From Metellina segmentata (lineage: Eukaryota; Arthropoda; Arachnida; Araneae; Tetragnathidae): DNA of 64,000 nt. The notes beneath the pieces were generated by a model. The model was not told the DNA's origin and ran no database searches. It was given only the letters and a program-made list of their open reading frames with translations. A program made the translations under genes and the position numbers. The stretch spans positions 87,704,377-87,768,376 of the forward strand of contig OX375878.1 of the NCBI GenBank assembly GCA_947359465.1, in the 5' to 3' direction. Shown here one piece after another: positions 28,501 to 36,354 of the stretch (position 1 is the stretch's first letter; each line of letters opens with the position of its first letter).

Positions 28501-30535
28501 TTTATAACAGACGATACAGATAAAAGATTGTGTGTGAGTGGAAATAAAATATGCAGAATAAGGCCCGGTGCACACATCCGGTTTTTCAACGTGCGGTGCC
28601 ACTGCGGCACCGAAGCCCAACTATGCACACATAGCTGTGAAATGGCGCACGAACTAATTTCATGCCATTTGCGATAAATATTCTATCGAAGAAAACGTGT
28701 TTATTTCGCTTACTTGGTGTAAAAAAAGTATATTTTGAAACAAAATAGACGTTACTGGATACAATCATTTATGAATTATTATTTATATTCCATTTGTTTA
28801 TGAAAGCAAGGTACTTCAGAACGGAGACTCATGTGCGTCGCCGTGGGGAACTGCGGTACAAATTGCACGCAAGTTGGACGTGCGTCGCCCCAGCGGCGTT
28901 GGAGGCATGTGTGCACTGCTTCATTGTATCTATTGTATCTCAGACCGCACTTGCGTTGCGGCAGCGGCGCCGCACGTTGAAAAACCGGATGTGTGCACCG
29001 GGCCTAAGACCTTTTTAAATAATTTTTTTTTTTATCATTTGCTTTTTTTTTAATTTCTGTCTGCGTTATATTCCAAGAATTTATTTCGTAGTGAAAAAAT
29101 AAATACATCCAATACTTTTCGTTCGAAGCTTTTTTTAATCTGTTTTTAGAAGTATTTTTGAATTTTCAATTTGATGTTTTTAGTTCAACAGCTGTAATCA
29201 GGGTAAGTAATGGTTTAATTAGTTGTAAAAACATTTTATATCATTGTATGATAATTTTGGGCTCCCTTTTGTTTTTAAATGACATTAGCGGAACTATTCA
29301 TTGCTTTCTGGGTGACATTGGCACACTCTAGAGTCTAGAGGCATTTCTTACTAAAAATTTATATTCTACAAAAATGTAAATTAAAAGGTAATGTTAAATA
29401 TGAAATTTATTTACAATTGTAAAATTGTATATTTAACAAGTATGAACCTTTTTAGAGTTTGAATGTTGTTACATGTGATGAATAGGAATTACAATTTATT
29501 AACGAAAGCGGAATATAGTTAATGACATCAACTCGAGTAATTCTGCTACTAATCAATAAAAATACCGTAATACTCCACTCCAAATAATTGAATCAAAAGC
29601 TTTAAATGCTAGCTGATGTATACACAGCATTTACAGAGGAATAAGTAAATGAAATCATCGGTAATTGCCATTCGTAATGGCGACTCATTATAAGCGTCAA
29701 GTCTAAATGAACACTAGACTCGAAGTCCTGGGCAATGAGTGGTGAACTTTAAGTTGGGTGAGATGGACGAGAGTGGATTTCGTGGGTAAAACATCATTCC
29801 AACAAACAAATTTCCACACTTATTCGTGTCATCTTTTTCGTACAAACATGAAATAATAATAATTTGATAGGAATAAAGTTTATTTTTGTTACAGCAATTG
29901 TTTCTTCTATCTGTGCTAGACCACCGATACGTAGCAAAGAGCTATGCAGTGTATTATTTTCGATTTTAGAAACAAGGAATGATTATTTTTCAATAATGTC
30001 AAATAAACATATTTAGAGTGGAATTGGAATAACGCTATTTAAATCCGCAATAATATGCTCTTGCAATTGTTCCGTCGAATAAAAGTTGAAAAATTATAAA
30101 GTTAACTACAAACATAAATAAATATTTGTGAATGTAACAAATTTTTCACCTCAAACGCTTTACATCCTTTATTGTTATTTAATTACAGATGATTCAGGAT
30201 TCAGTTTGTCACCGAAGCATTCTGAAGCCAATATGCTGGGCCCAAACTTTTATGTTTACCAAAGTGCAACGGCATCGTCTCCTAGATCTTTACCAATATT
30301 TACCAACGCGAAAGATTTGCCCAAGATGAGTATCATACACCAGTCAGTGAACCAACCATCTCTGAACAACAATTTGCCGTTCCTTTTGCACCACAGCCGG
30401 ACTGGAGACAGTCCTGAAACCGGACTTTCTTCACCTAGACCAGACTCTAATCCAGACTATCCAGTCTCTCCGCATAGAATGTCCATGCATGGTCAGACAC
30501 TGGAAAGTCCTTCCATGAATCATGAATTTGACTGA
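2725..30535 (+). CDS. Two-finger GATA transcription factor, GATA4/5/6 (pannier) class, five coding exons
   Basis: A nuclear DNA-binding regulator expected to bind GATA sites. The coding exons are 2725-4522, 14969-15153, 20670-20795, 23166-23292 and 30189-30535. They sum to 2583 nt, or 860 aa plus stop, and every junction keeps frame (intron phases 1, 0, 0, 1). All introns are GT-AG. Residues 1-599 are a low-complexity His/Gln/Asn/Ser-rich region. The N-finger has cysteines at 617, 620, 638 and 641 (CVNC...CNAC). The C-finger has cysteines at 671, 674, 692 and 695 (CSNC...CNAC), followed by a basic tail (RRKRKPK). The introns after the N-finger (KRL|SAS) and within the C-finger tail (LHK|MNRP) sit where animal GATA genes usually have them. 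The GAIST and MNGMNRP wording and the KRKPK tail favour the GATA4/5/6 class over GATA1/2/3. Part of the C-tail (NRPLTMKK) is more like GATA1/2/3, so no orthologue symbol is given. Upstream 5'UTR exons are not determined. Confidence 0.93.
4663..4878. mobile_element. piggyBac-like MITE (TTAA)
   Basis: 216 bp, TTAA at 4659-4662 and 4879-4882. Ends are CCCTCCACGTGGTTTCGACG and, reversed, CCCTCTTGGCGGTTTTCGAG. The palindromic core CGAGATATCTCG occurs near both ends. It lies 140 bp into GATA intron 1. Confidence 0.7.
4883..6035 (+). other. GATA intron 1, unique AT-rich part
   Basis: Very AT-rich, no coding frame, RNA gene or repeat recognised. Confidence 0.5.
6036..6150 (+). mobile_element. SINE fragment (type-2 tRNA-like head)
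   Basis: The head includes the B-box-like gagttcgaaactc and then the start of the shared body (ctggtgcacgttaaatctgt). The rest of the body is missing. Confidence 0.6.
6409..6690 (-). mobile_element. SINE copy (type-2 head)
   Basis: Minus-strand copy with the head (gcgaattcgaatccaacc), the body and the tail ending ttaattaagtacctaccta style. Nearly full length. Confidence 0.7.
6699..6765 (+). mobile_element. SINE 3' fragment
   Basis: Only the last part of the SINE body: gatcccggaccgttgtcaat, then agcccgtcgtgttgctc. Confidence 0.6.
6821..7140 (-). mobile_element. SINE copy (type-1 head, clear pol III boxes)
   Basis: On the minus strand the head reads ACCGGTATAGTGGTTAAGG (A-box-like), then GGTTCCTGGTTCGAGTCCGG containing a perfect B box (GGTTCGAGTCC). 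The shared body follows (gactggtgcaccttaaatct). Confidence 0.8.
7141..7426 (+). mobile_element. SINE copy (type-2 head)
   Basis: Head aggttggaagagtaacg with B-box-like gagttcgaacc, body, and tail gcgacgttaattaaaatacc. It sits head to head with the type-1 copy ending at 7140. Confidence 0.75.
7668..7866 (+). mobile_element. SINE copy with a third head type
   Basis: The head tagcctagtgaccggtgttc ... gattagagtccc is tRNA-like but unlike the other two. It is joined directly to the last 70 bp of the common body (agcccgttgtgttgttccag, gtgacgttaa). Confidence 0.55.
8241..8540 (+). mobile_element. SINE copy (type-2 head)
   Basis: Full-length copy: cggtaggccggtgggaacat head, ggttgcgagtt-type B box with changes, body, gcgacgttaattgaaatac tail. 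Confidence 0.7.
8956..10457 (-). mobile_element. Non-autonomous Helitron, copy 1
   Basis: On the minus strand it starts TCTATATAAATAAG (A before it) at 10457. It ends at 8956 with ACCGAGTAAGGTCGGGTATT then TTGCTAG, followed by T. TC start, CTAG end, a GC hairpin a few bases before the end, and an A|T insertion site are Helitron hallmarks. 1,502 bp; no helicase frame seen. Confidence 0.8.
10870..11140 (+). mobile_element. SINE copy (type-2 head)
   Basis: Full length but diverged. The B box region has a deletion (ggttgcgagttagcg). Confidence 0.65.
11160..11466 (-). mobile_element. SINE copy (type-1 head)
   Basis: Minus strand, with the gattcgaaccaggaaccttc head and full body. It faces the copy ending at 11140. 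Confidence 0.7.
11583..11884 (+). mobile_element. SINE copy (type-2 head)
   Basis: gccgcggtagttcgattgga head, body, tail ttaagtacctatctaccc. Confidence 0.7.
12279..12993. mobile_element. AT-rich TTAA-flanked MITE with GGGGTCCGG ends
   Basis: TTAA at 12275-12278 and 12994-12997. Ends are AGGGGTCCGGGACACAA and, reversed, GGGGGTCCGGAACACAA. The 715-bp interior is very AT-rich with no coding frame. The target site fits piggyBac or Kolobok. Confidence 0.7.
12998..14646 (+). other. GATA intron 1, distal unique part
   Basis: Only short chance frames of 60-80 residues; nothing recognised. Confidence 0.5.
14651..14875. mobile_element. piggyBac-like MITE (TTAA)
   Basis: 225 bp, TTAA at 14647-14650 and a mutated TTGA at 14876-14879. 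Ends are CCCTGGTGGTGG and, reversed, CCCTGCTAGTATTTCGACG. It ends about 90 bp before GATA exon 2. Confidence 0.6.
14969..15153 (+). CDS. GATA factor coding exon 2 (N-terminal zinc finger)
   Basis: The acceptor is a pyrimidine tract ending ccttccag at 14968 and the donor is gtgaga at 15154. Encodes residues 600-661 with the complete N-finger, including [20 protein letters not shown]. The 185 nt complete the phase-1 codon of exon 1 and end on a codon boundary. Confidence 0.95.
15459..15580 (-). mobile_element. SINE 3' fragment
   Basis: taggtaggtaggcagttta tail and cgggctattggcaatggtcc. Lies inside the Tigger-like MITE. Confidence 0.6.
15723..17140 (-). mobile_element. Non-autonomous Helitron, copy 2
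   Basis: Same family and orientation as the copy at 8956-10457, with the same TC and CTAG ends and A|T flanks. 1,418 bp. It is inserted inside a Tigger-like MITE. Confidence 0.8.
17350..20669 (+). other. GATA intron 2, mostly unique
   Basis: Apart from the SINE fragment at 19599, nothing is recognised. agatactcggataatacgg near 18253 recalls Tigger-type termini but has no partner. Confidence 0.4.
19599..19728 (-). mobile_element. SINE 3' fragment
   Basis: gtaggtaggtatttaattaa tail and body start only. Confidence 0.6.
20670..20795 (+). CDS. GATA factor coding exon 3 (C-terminal zinc finger)
   Basis: The acceptor tttcttcag ends at 20669 and the donor is gtaagt at 20796. The 42 codons encode residues 662-703 with the C-finger ([24 protein letters not shown]). 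A second AG at 20672-20673 would break frame, so the first is used. Reading upstream of the acceptor as coding would be intronic. Confidence 0.95.
21800..22830 (-). pseudogene. Decayed hAT transposase (GTF2IRD2/ZBED-like group)
   Basis: Minus-strand fragments lie in family order. Near 22790-22700 comes [17 protein letters not shown], the catalytic Asp block. Near 22400 comes [20 protein letters not shown] with [12 protein letters not shown]. Near 21860 comes [18 protein letters not shown], resembling the C-terminal dimerisation block. Many stops and frame changes separate them. The whole remnant lies in GATA intron 3, antisense to the gene. Confidence 0.55.
23166..23292 (+). CDS. GATA factor coding exon 4 (basic tail of C-finger)
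   Basis: The acceptor tatttcag ends at 23165 and the donor is gtaaag at 23293. Encodes residues 704-745 and one base of codon 746. It begins [20 protein letters not shown], the basic extension that follows the second GATA finger and contacts DNA in the family. The ATG here is internal, not a start. Confidence 0.93.
24910..25003 (+). repeat. 30-bp tandem repeat, three units
   Basis: gatccaatgat...aaaaatgaatacccgta units start at 24910, 24940 and 24971. Confidence 0.75.
25264..25358 (-). mobile_element. SINE head fragment (type-1-like)
   Basis: aacatccatgcttagtcgag then gattcgaacgacgacc, a diverged type-1 head with a B-box core (gttcgaatcct on the minus strand). Confidence 0.4.
26212..27563 (-). 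mobile_element. Non-autonomous Helitron, copy 3
   Basis: Same family; the 3' CTAG has mutated to a TTAG reading on the + strand. Contains a 78-bp tandem duplication at 27383-27538. Confidence 0.75.
27383..27538 (+). repeat. 78-bp tandem duplication in Helitron copy 3
   Basis: acaccaatcgtgcaagaccc begins at 27383 and again at 27461. The two units are essentially identical. Confidence 0.85.
27864..29549 (+). mobile_element. Non-autonomous Helitron, copy 4, interrupted by a Harbinger MITE
   Basis: Starts TCTCTATAAATAAG at 27864. It runs through the family sequence to about 28558, resumes after the MITE at 29008 (cgttcgaagctttttttaat matches copy 3), and ends near 29549 with CGAGTAATTCTGCTAC, a mutated CTAG. 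It lies head to head with copy 3, 300 bp away. Confidence 0.65.
28562..29004. mobile_element. PIF/Harbinger-type MITE, copy 1
   Basis: 443 bp with ends GGCCCGGTGCACACATCCGG in inverted orientation and TAA at 28559-28561 and 29005-29007. Inverted repeats extend inward (aacgtgcggtgcc / ggcgccgcacgtt). It lies inside Helitron copy 4. Confidence 0.8.
29550..30188 (+). other. GATA intron 4, distal part
   Basis: AT-rich, no repeat recognised, ending in the exon 5 acceptor. Confidence 0.5.
30189..30535 (+). CDS. GATA factor last coding exon
   Basis: The acceptor is ttaattacag, ending at 30188. Encodes residues 746-860, Ser/Pro-rich ([15 protein letters not shown]), ending NHEFD and TGA. The phase matches exon 4 exactly. 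I see no clear AATAAA signal in the next few hundred bases, so the 3' end of the transcript is not placed. Confidence 0.85.
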
Positions 30536-30894
30536 AACTATGCTCTTCTAACAAGTAGAGTGAGCCGAAAAACAATCGAATTTTTACTGTAGCAGATTTT
30601 AATAGTGAAAAGGTAGCTTTGTAGTTCATCTCAGAAGAACATATTTTTTCAAAATTAGATAATATCTTTGTGAAGAGATTGTCGGTTGAAGTTCTCAAAT
30701 TCGGTCGTTTGGCTTTTCTGTACAATATCTTCTGAATTCACACCAGCAATGTTAACGAAACCCATAAGAATGACTTCCACTCGTAGAATACTATAGAAAG
30801 TCCAATTCAAGTTAAACAGTAAATTTTTTAATACGTTTATTTCTATGACACTAAAAACATCTAAGTCAGCATATAATATACAGTACATGTAATA

Positions 30895-31310
30895 TACACT
30901 GAAGTCCCGAAAAACCTTGTACACCAGTCCAATATTTGTAGGTCTGTCAAGGGAAATTTAGAATTGTAGAAATACGACAAGGCATGGACTCTACGATCTG
31001 GAAAAAAATTATTCTGAAAGAATTGAGCACCATTCATCCTCCTGAGTAGTCCACAATTCCATTGTATTTCGAGACGTAGGATTTCTGTTTTCCAATAACA
31101 CATTGCATGGTATCCAAATGCGAGTTCGATACCGTTGAGATCGAGTGACTTTGCTGGGAATGGCAAGATCAAAAACTTAGATGAGTGTATCTCTAACCAC
31201 AATTTGGCCAGTTTAGGCATGCGTGGCGACGTAGTGTCCTGTAGGAAGGGGTTAAACCCATCAAAATGAACGCAGGACATGAACCGATCCAACTCGTCAG
31301 AAAAGGCGTA
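30895..31310 (-). mobile_element. Decayed Tc1/mariner copy with one terminus
   Basis: The minus strand reads FLQDTTSPRMPKLAKLWLE and then FPAKSLDLNGIEL, matching the QDNARPH...PAQSPDLNPIE region of Tc1/mariner transposases. Later comes LLRRMNG. The terminus lies at about 30895, where the + strand reads tacactgaagtcccgaaaaa. Several deletions and substitutions are evident; the N-terminal part is absent. Confidence 0.55.
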
Positions 31311-32326
31311 CACATAGCGTTCATCTGACGCAGAATGGTGGGATTTCAAATAATCAACTGGTTCGGTCGTATTTTTCGATGTTAGTTTAACAAACTCAAA
31401 AATGACGATTGGAAAGATTCTTCAGTTAGTTTAAAGTTTAATTACTATTTTACACTATTAACAGATACAGAAAAATATTACATATTAATGCAAATCGAAA
31501 CATTAATCAAATCAATCAAATTAAGAATGTTAAGGTTATTATCGAATTCAAATCAACTCTAACTTCAACTGCCGAAAACTGCAGGTGTGGGAGAGCATGG
31601 AAGGCGCATGACGTAAGCGACGTCAGGGCCATCAAAGATTCAAATGATTTCCACATCCCCTATTAGAGACGTCTGTAGACCTACAGGTCATATTGAATGC
31701 CAATTAAACAAACCCAATACCATTACGACTGTTGACGTGAAGAATTTGTCGCTACTCTCGGTATTTGGCTGTTTTTACGTAAATCGGATTTTTTATTCTT
31801 AATGTTGTTACCGTTTCCACTTCTGATGTCACGTGTATATTGTACAGTTTTGGCGATTATTTTCACGCTGTAAAGCTGTTCTCGAGGATGGTAATCAACG
31901 ATATGAAGAGTATGTACTATTGCAGGGGTAAATATAGGATTAGGTATGGGTTCAACGCCCAGACTGTTTTTACAAGGTCTATACACGTTCTGATTCCTTC
32001 AAAGAATACTTTAAATTAAAGTTCTCATACCTTTAAAATGGTCTCAGTTCTGTTCTCAGTCTTAACAGTGCAGTATTTTACAAATTTATAGACCAATTGT
32101 CAGAGGAAGCCAGATAATTAAATGTTGAACAACCTCAAAAAGTCCTCAATGCTTTGGTAAAATTCATTTTTAAAATTTAGTATTAATGTTGATACGGGAA
32201 TTGGATTTTCTAAATTTTTTTTTCTAATGGCGGGCACATTTTGACCTAAGTCATTGGCCACTACAAGGCCGGAAGTGATGGCCACTTGTGAAGGAGCACC
32301 ATCATTGCTCCTAACAATTTATACTT
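31311..32326. other. Intergenic stretch
   Basis: No gene or repeat recognised. The minus-strand 87-aa frame at 31723-31986 looks like chance. Confidence 0.4.
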
Positions 32327-32468
32327 CGTAACTTTGAACCATGTTCAGATGACGAAGCAATACCTGAGCTGGTATACGCTTCAAACATCCATGCCCGAAC
32401 CCGGATTCGAACTGGGCACCTTCCGATCTAGTGGCTAACACCTTAACCACTATACCGGTTGGTCGGCG
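32327..32468 (-). mobile_element. SINE copy with internal deletion (type-1 head)
   Basis: Keeps an intact type-1 head (aacccggattcgaactggg; aaccactataccggttgg) and a short piece of body. About 150 bp of the middle are gone. Confidence 0.65.
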
Positions 32469-32601
32469 GATTTTCTAAAGTTCTCTATATGAATTTCAGC
32501 GAATGAAAATCAATCTTATTGGTCTAACATTGGTTGTGTGAAAAGCATTTAGCTCAACAAGTGATTTTTCAATTTTGTCTACTAAAAAGTACTTCATGGT
32601 G

Positions 32602-32657
32602 AACTTCATGGTTACATTGCTATATATATATATATATAGCAATGTAACCATGAAGTT
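32602..32657. repeat. Perfect 56-bp palindrome with (TA)9 centre
   Basis: aacttcatggttacattgc, then nine TA units, then the exact reverse complement gcaatgtaaccatgaagtt. A TA microsatellite follows at about 32669-32706. Confidence 0.85.
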
Positions 32658-32665
32658 TAAATGAA

Positions 32666-32668
<3 letters not shown>

Positions 32669-32706
<38 letters not shown>
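32669..32706. repeat. (TA)n microsatellite
   Basis: About 18 TA units following the palindrome. Confidence 0.9.
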
Positions 32707-32707
<1 letters not shown>

Positions 32708-33063
32708 TATATTGTAAATTACTTTTTTATGGGGTGGTTAGTTTCACCATGGGCCGTTTGTCCAAAATTTGAGAACTTAAACCGTTCTTCACAAAGGCGT
32801 CATTTAATTTCAGGAAATTAACAGATATGTTCATCTGAAGTGAATTGCCAAAATTGTTTCACTGTTAGAATTTTTTCCAGCGAAATTCAATTTTTTGGCC
32901 CATTCTTCTGACCAGTATCGAATACTGATGACGATTGTAACATATGTTTAATAAATTCGTTATGGAAAACTAATCCGTTGAATTTTATTTTCCATTCCTT
33001 TCATTCCAAAAATAGATGCAGTCGAGTTGCCCTTCTAATCTTCCCCATACCTCTGATGGATGC

Positions 33064-33172
33064 TAGGTAGGTATTTAATTATCATCGTACTGGAGCAACA
33101 TAGTGCTCTATTGGCGACATTCTGAAGATCTGAGGAAAACACCACGCAATTTTAAAAACAGACAGACGACGT
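33064..33172 (-). mobile_element. SINE 3' fragment
   Basis: taggtaggtatttaattatc tail followed by the end of the body. Confidence 0.55.
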
Positions 33173-33592
33173 GATTATGATTGATTATGATGCATATATT
33201 TTGATAAGTTTATTTCATAATATCTGAAAAGTAAATTACACACGTATATAAATTAAGTATACCAAGTTAATGTACGATATGTTTTAGAAGGGACTGCTGA
33301 AACAATTTGTTCAATTGTTCAGGTCAAACGCAATATTTTTTACCTTCATACTGAAAATACATAAGGCAGACCGGGGCATGTTGGCATAAGGGGTACGGTA
33401 GCATTCACTTTGTATTTTTACCACAGTGATTTCAGAGCGGTGATATTGTCATTATTTAACTGCACGTGTATGTTGTATCATTCACTCTTGTTTCAGTGTG
33501 TTAGAAACTTGCAGAGAGAGAAAAATAAGGATTTGTGTTTTTTTTTTTGCCAAGTAAGTGCTTTTTCTTTAATTGAATTTTTCTAAAAACAT

Positions 33593-33625
33593 GCAGTGTC
33601 CAAATACTTTTGTCATATAGTGTAT
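33593..33625. mobile_element. Solo Tc1/mariner-type terminal repeat
   Basis: The segment ends ...ccaaatacttttgtcatata and then gtgta. Reversed, it starts TACACTATATGACAAAAGTA, the style of Tc1 termini. No matching partner or transposase was found nearby. Confidence 0.35.
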
Positions 33626-33837
33626 ATGAGGTATAACATTTTATGTTTGGAATTCTTTTGAAGTTTCGAAACATTGCATAAAGAGCTTATTTCCTTCCTA
33701 TTTGTTTTGTAATTCAAAAACATTTGTTAGAAGTTAGCGAATTCAGTAAAAATAGCATACATAAAAAACAAATTAGTTAAACGTAACTATATTTATAATG
33801 TAAGAATTTGAAACATCGACATAAAAATTAAAGAAAA

Positions 33838-34113
33838 TGGTGTATGACGTGCCTTAATAATTTCAATGTAGTGCTTTAAAATTCAAGTTGACTTTCTATC
33901 CTAGCATCTGTATTTCCCATATGCTCGCAGAAGCTTCCAAAAGGAATTTTTGAAAGCAATATTCCATGGACAAATTATGATGAGAAAACTGCGAAATGAA
34001 GAGGTATTGTTGTTAATCTTGGTAAGATATAATTAAAATAGTCTACAGATGTAAAATCCACTTGAATTTGAAAACATTCAATTAAAAATATTAACACACG
34101 TCATACACCATTG
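33838..34113. repeat. Inverted-repeat element, 276 bp
   Basis: Arms ATGGTGTATGACGTG at 33838 and its reverse complement ending at 34113 match over about 25 bp (atggtgtatgacgtgycttaat type). Probably a MITE; the superfamily is unknown. Confidence 0.5.
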
Positions 34114-34794
34114 TATATAGTTTACGTCTGATTTCAAATGCTTTCTTTCAAATAGACCATCCAGAAGACCATGTTGACCTGATCATCCGTTGTCCCTAAA
34201 AGACGCCAACACTTTTGAAAATCCGGGAAAGAGATGTTGGAATGGAATAATAAATATTAATTTGAATCATATTTAGAATTCCTTTCCATTCTTAAGCCAA
34301 TATAATTTATTTTATGTTGACTATCTGTGGACTGTTAAATAAATCAACTGTTTATTAGTTACTATTAAAACCAAGCTGATTGAAATGTAAAACATTTGTG
34401 CTCTTGTTCTTTGTTTAGTAGAATTTTCTCTACATCTGTCCCAGGATCATATTATCCTAAATCGAAAATTTCTTACATTAAATTTCGACACACGTTAAGT
34501 GGAAGTAAAAGTTAAATTCAAGAAGTACTTTCGCATCTAGGAAAGAGAACGACGTCTTAAACATGGCGTCCAACGGTTTATAGGACACAACATTGAAATT
34601 CCTGAAGCAGTGTATTAATGCCCCACTGTTTATATATTACGCATTTTAAAATCTTGTGTCCCAAAATTCTAAGTAATAAACTTTCTACTTTTATGACAAA
34701 ACCAATCTATATATGGCTATACCAAGTACAAAGTTCAAATATACTTTATAAGAAAATAAATCGAGGCACCAAAAAGGGGCAGAATTACAGTGGT

Positions 34795-35519
34795 GCCGGG
34801 CTCGATCAACTTGGAATGGCGCTAACTGGGGACGTACAGTCTTTAGTGACGAGTTCCGTTTTCAACTGTGTCTTGACGACCACCGCTGACGTGGTTTGGA
34901 GACGTCCAGGACAGTTTGGGGACTATGCCCTTTTTATAGCACGCCACACATGCCAACAACAGGGCGTTATGGTCTGAGGTTCCATCTCCTTTGATAGCCT
35001 TAGGTATTTCTGGCACACTTACAGCACAGCGGTACCTAGACGACAATCTGCAACCGGTTGTGTTACCGTTCGCTTTGCGACACCCCGGACTTACTTTTCA
35101 ACAAGAAAATGCCCGGCCGCACACGGCACGTGTTGCTATGAATGGTCTTCAAACTTTCCCAACACTTCCTTGGCCAGCAATGTCTGATTCTCTCTCATAG
35201 AGCACATTATGGGAAGACAATTGCACCCATCCTGGAATGTTAACCATTTAGCCCGACAGTTGGAGACAATTTGGCAAGAAATTCTGCAGGACTTTTTCAG
35301 TCAACGCCACGCCGAGTGACAGCTTGCATCCAGGCCAGAGTTGGACCAACGTCTTATTGACTTCCTCCCTTTGTAACGGTCAAACTCTGAAATAAATCAT
35401 TCAATTGTTCTGAAATTTGAATCGTCTGTTTTTCTATGTATCGACTTCACATCCATCAATTTTTATCGCAATTGGACAACTCTTTCTTGGTGCGTCGATT
35501 TTTTTGTATAGAGAGTGTA
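34795..35519 (+). mobile_element. Decayed Tc1-like transposon copy
   Basis: Broken frames on the + strand show VFSDEFRFQLCLDDHR, then ISGTLTAQRYLDDNLQPVVL, then HPGLTFQQENARPHTARVA, LPWPAMSDSLS, and after a stop SWNVNHLARQLETIWQEI. The order fits Tc1-like DD34E transposases. The second catalytic position reads Glu (QQEN) instead of Asp, and there are stops and frameshifts. The 3' end is estimated at an agagagtgta terminus near 35519. The flanks on both sides carry the same local repeat (ctatatggctataccaa type). Confidence 0.7.
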
Positions 35520-35880
35520 TTACAAATTACTTTATCATTACTTCCAATCTATATATCAATCTTTTTATTTTGGTATTATTTCCAATCTATATGGCTATAC
35601 CAAATACAAAGTTTAAATATTACAAATTATTTTATCATTACTTCCAATCTATATATCAATCTTTTTATTTTGGTATTATTTCCAATCTATATATTCAATC
35701 TTTTTATTTTGGTATTATTTCCAGTCTATATATTCAATCTATATATTTTGGTATTATTTCCAATCTATATGGCTATACCAAATACAAAGTTTAAATATTA
35801 CAAATTATTTTATCATCAATTCCAATCAGAGTGTATCCAATCTATAAATTTTTTCATTTGTATATCTAATCTATGTATAC
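35519..35880 (+). repeat. Local tandem/nested repeats
   Basis: Units containing attacaaattattttatcat and tccaatctatatggctatac recur at about 35519, 35619 and 35799. Shorter ttttggtattatttccaatc units repeat inside. A related piece lies left of the Tc1 copy at about 34706. The apparent 125- and 153-aa frames here are by-products of the repeat. Confidence 0.7.
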
Positions 35881-35899
35881 CAAATACAAAGTTTTAAAC

Positions 35900-36296
35900 A
35901 TTTAAAATTATTTTGTTGTAAAACAAAAAAATATTTTAAATATTTATTTTCATTCATTGCTTTATTTTTCGGATCATATTAAATATAAATATATTTTCTC
36001 AAAACGTTTAGTAATCCATCTCTATAAATTTTATTCGATCCAGTTTAATGAAAGGTAATTTTTCTCCTGCTGTTACTTAATCTTCGTTAAGAGATGAAGA
36101 CCAAGTTTAAGAGAGAGACCGTGTTTTTAAAGTTGCTCAGTAACCAACTCCTGTTCATCTAGGATCTCACACCCACAGAGACACCCATCCCAGGGGTTTA
36201 TCCTGGATTCATAAACTGGGGGGGGGGGGAGTGTACAAAATGTTTAGGGGGGTCTTGATTAGAGATAATGGCATGTTTACCCGGCGTATCGATTAA

Positions 36297-36354
<58 letters not shown>

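Noticed and set aside
28794..29018. 74-aa frame in the Harbinger MITE
   Set aside because: GC-rich inverted ends of a non-coding MITE create open frames by chance.
30861..31349. 162-aa minus-strand frame as an intact gene
   Set aside because: It contains decayed Tc1 transposase motifs and a transposon terminus; annotated as a mobile-element remnant.
35417..35897. Two overlapping hydrophobic frames (125 and 153 aa)
   Set aside because: Produced by AT-rich tandem repeats; the repeated FILVLFPIY wording follows the DNA repeat.
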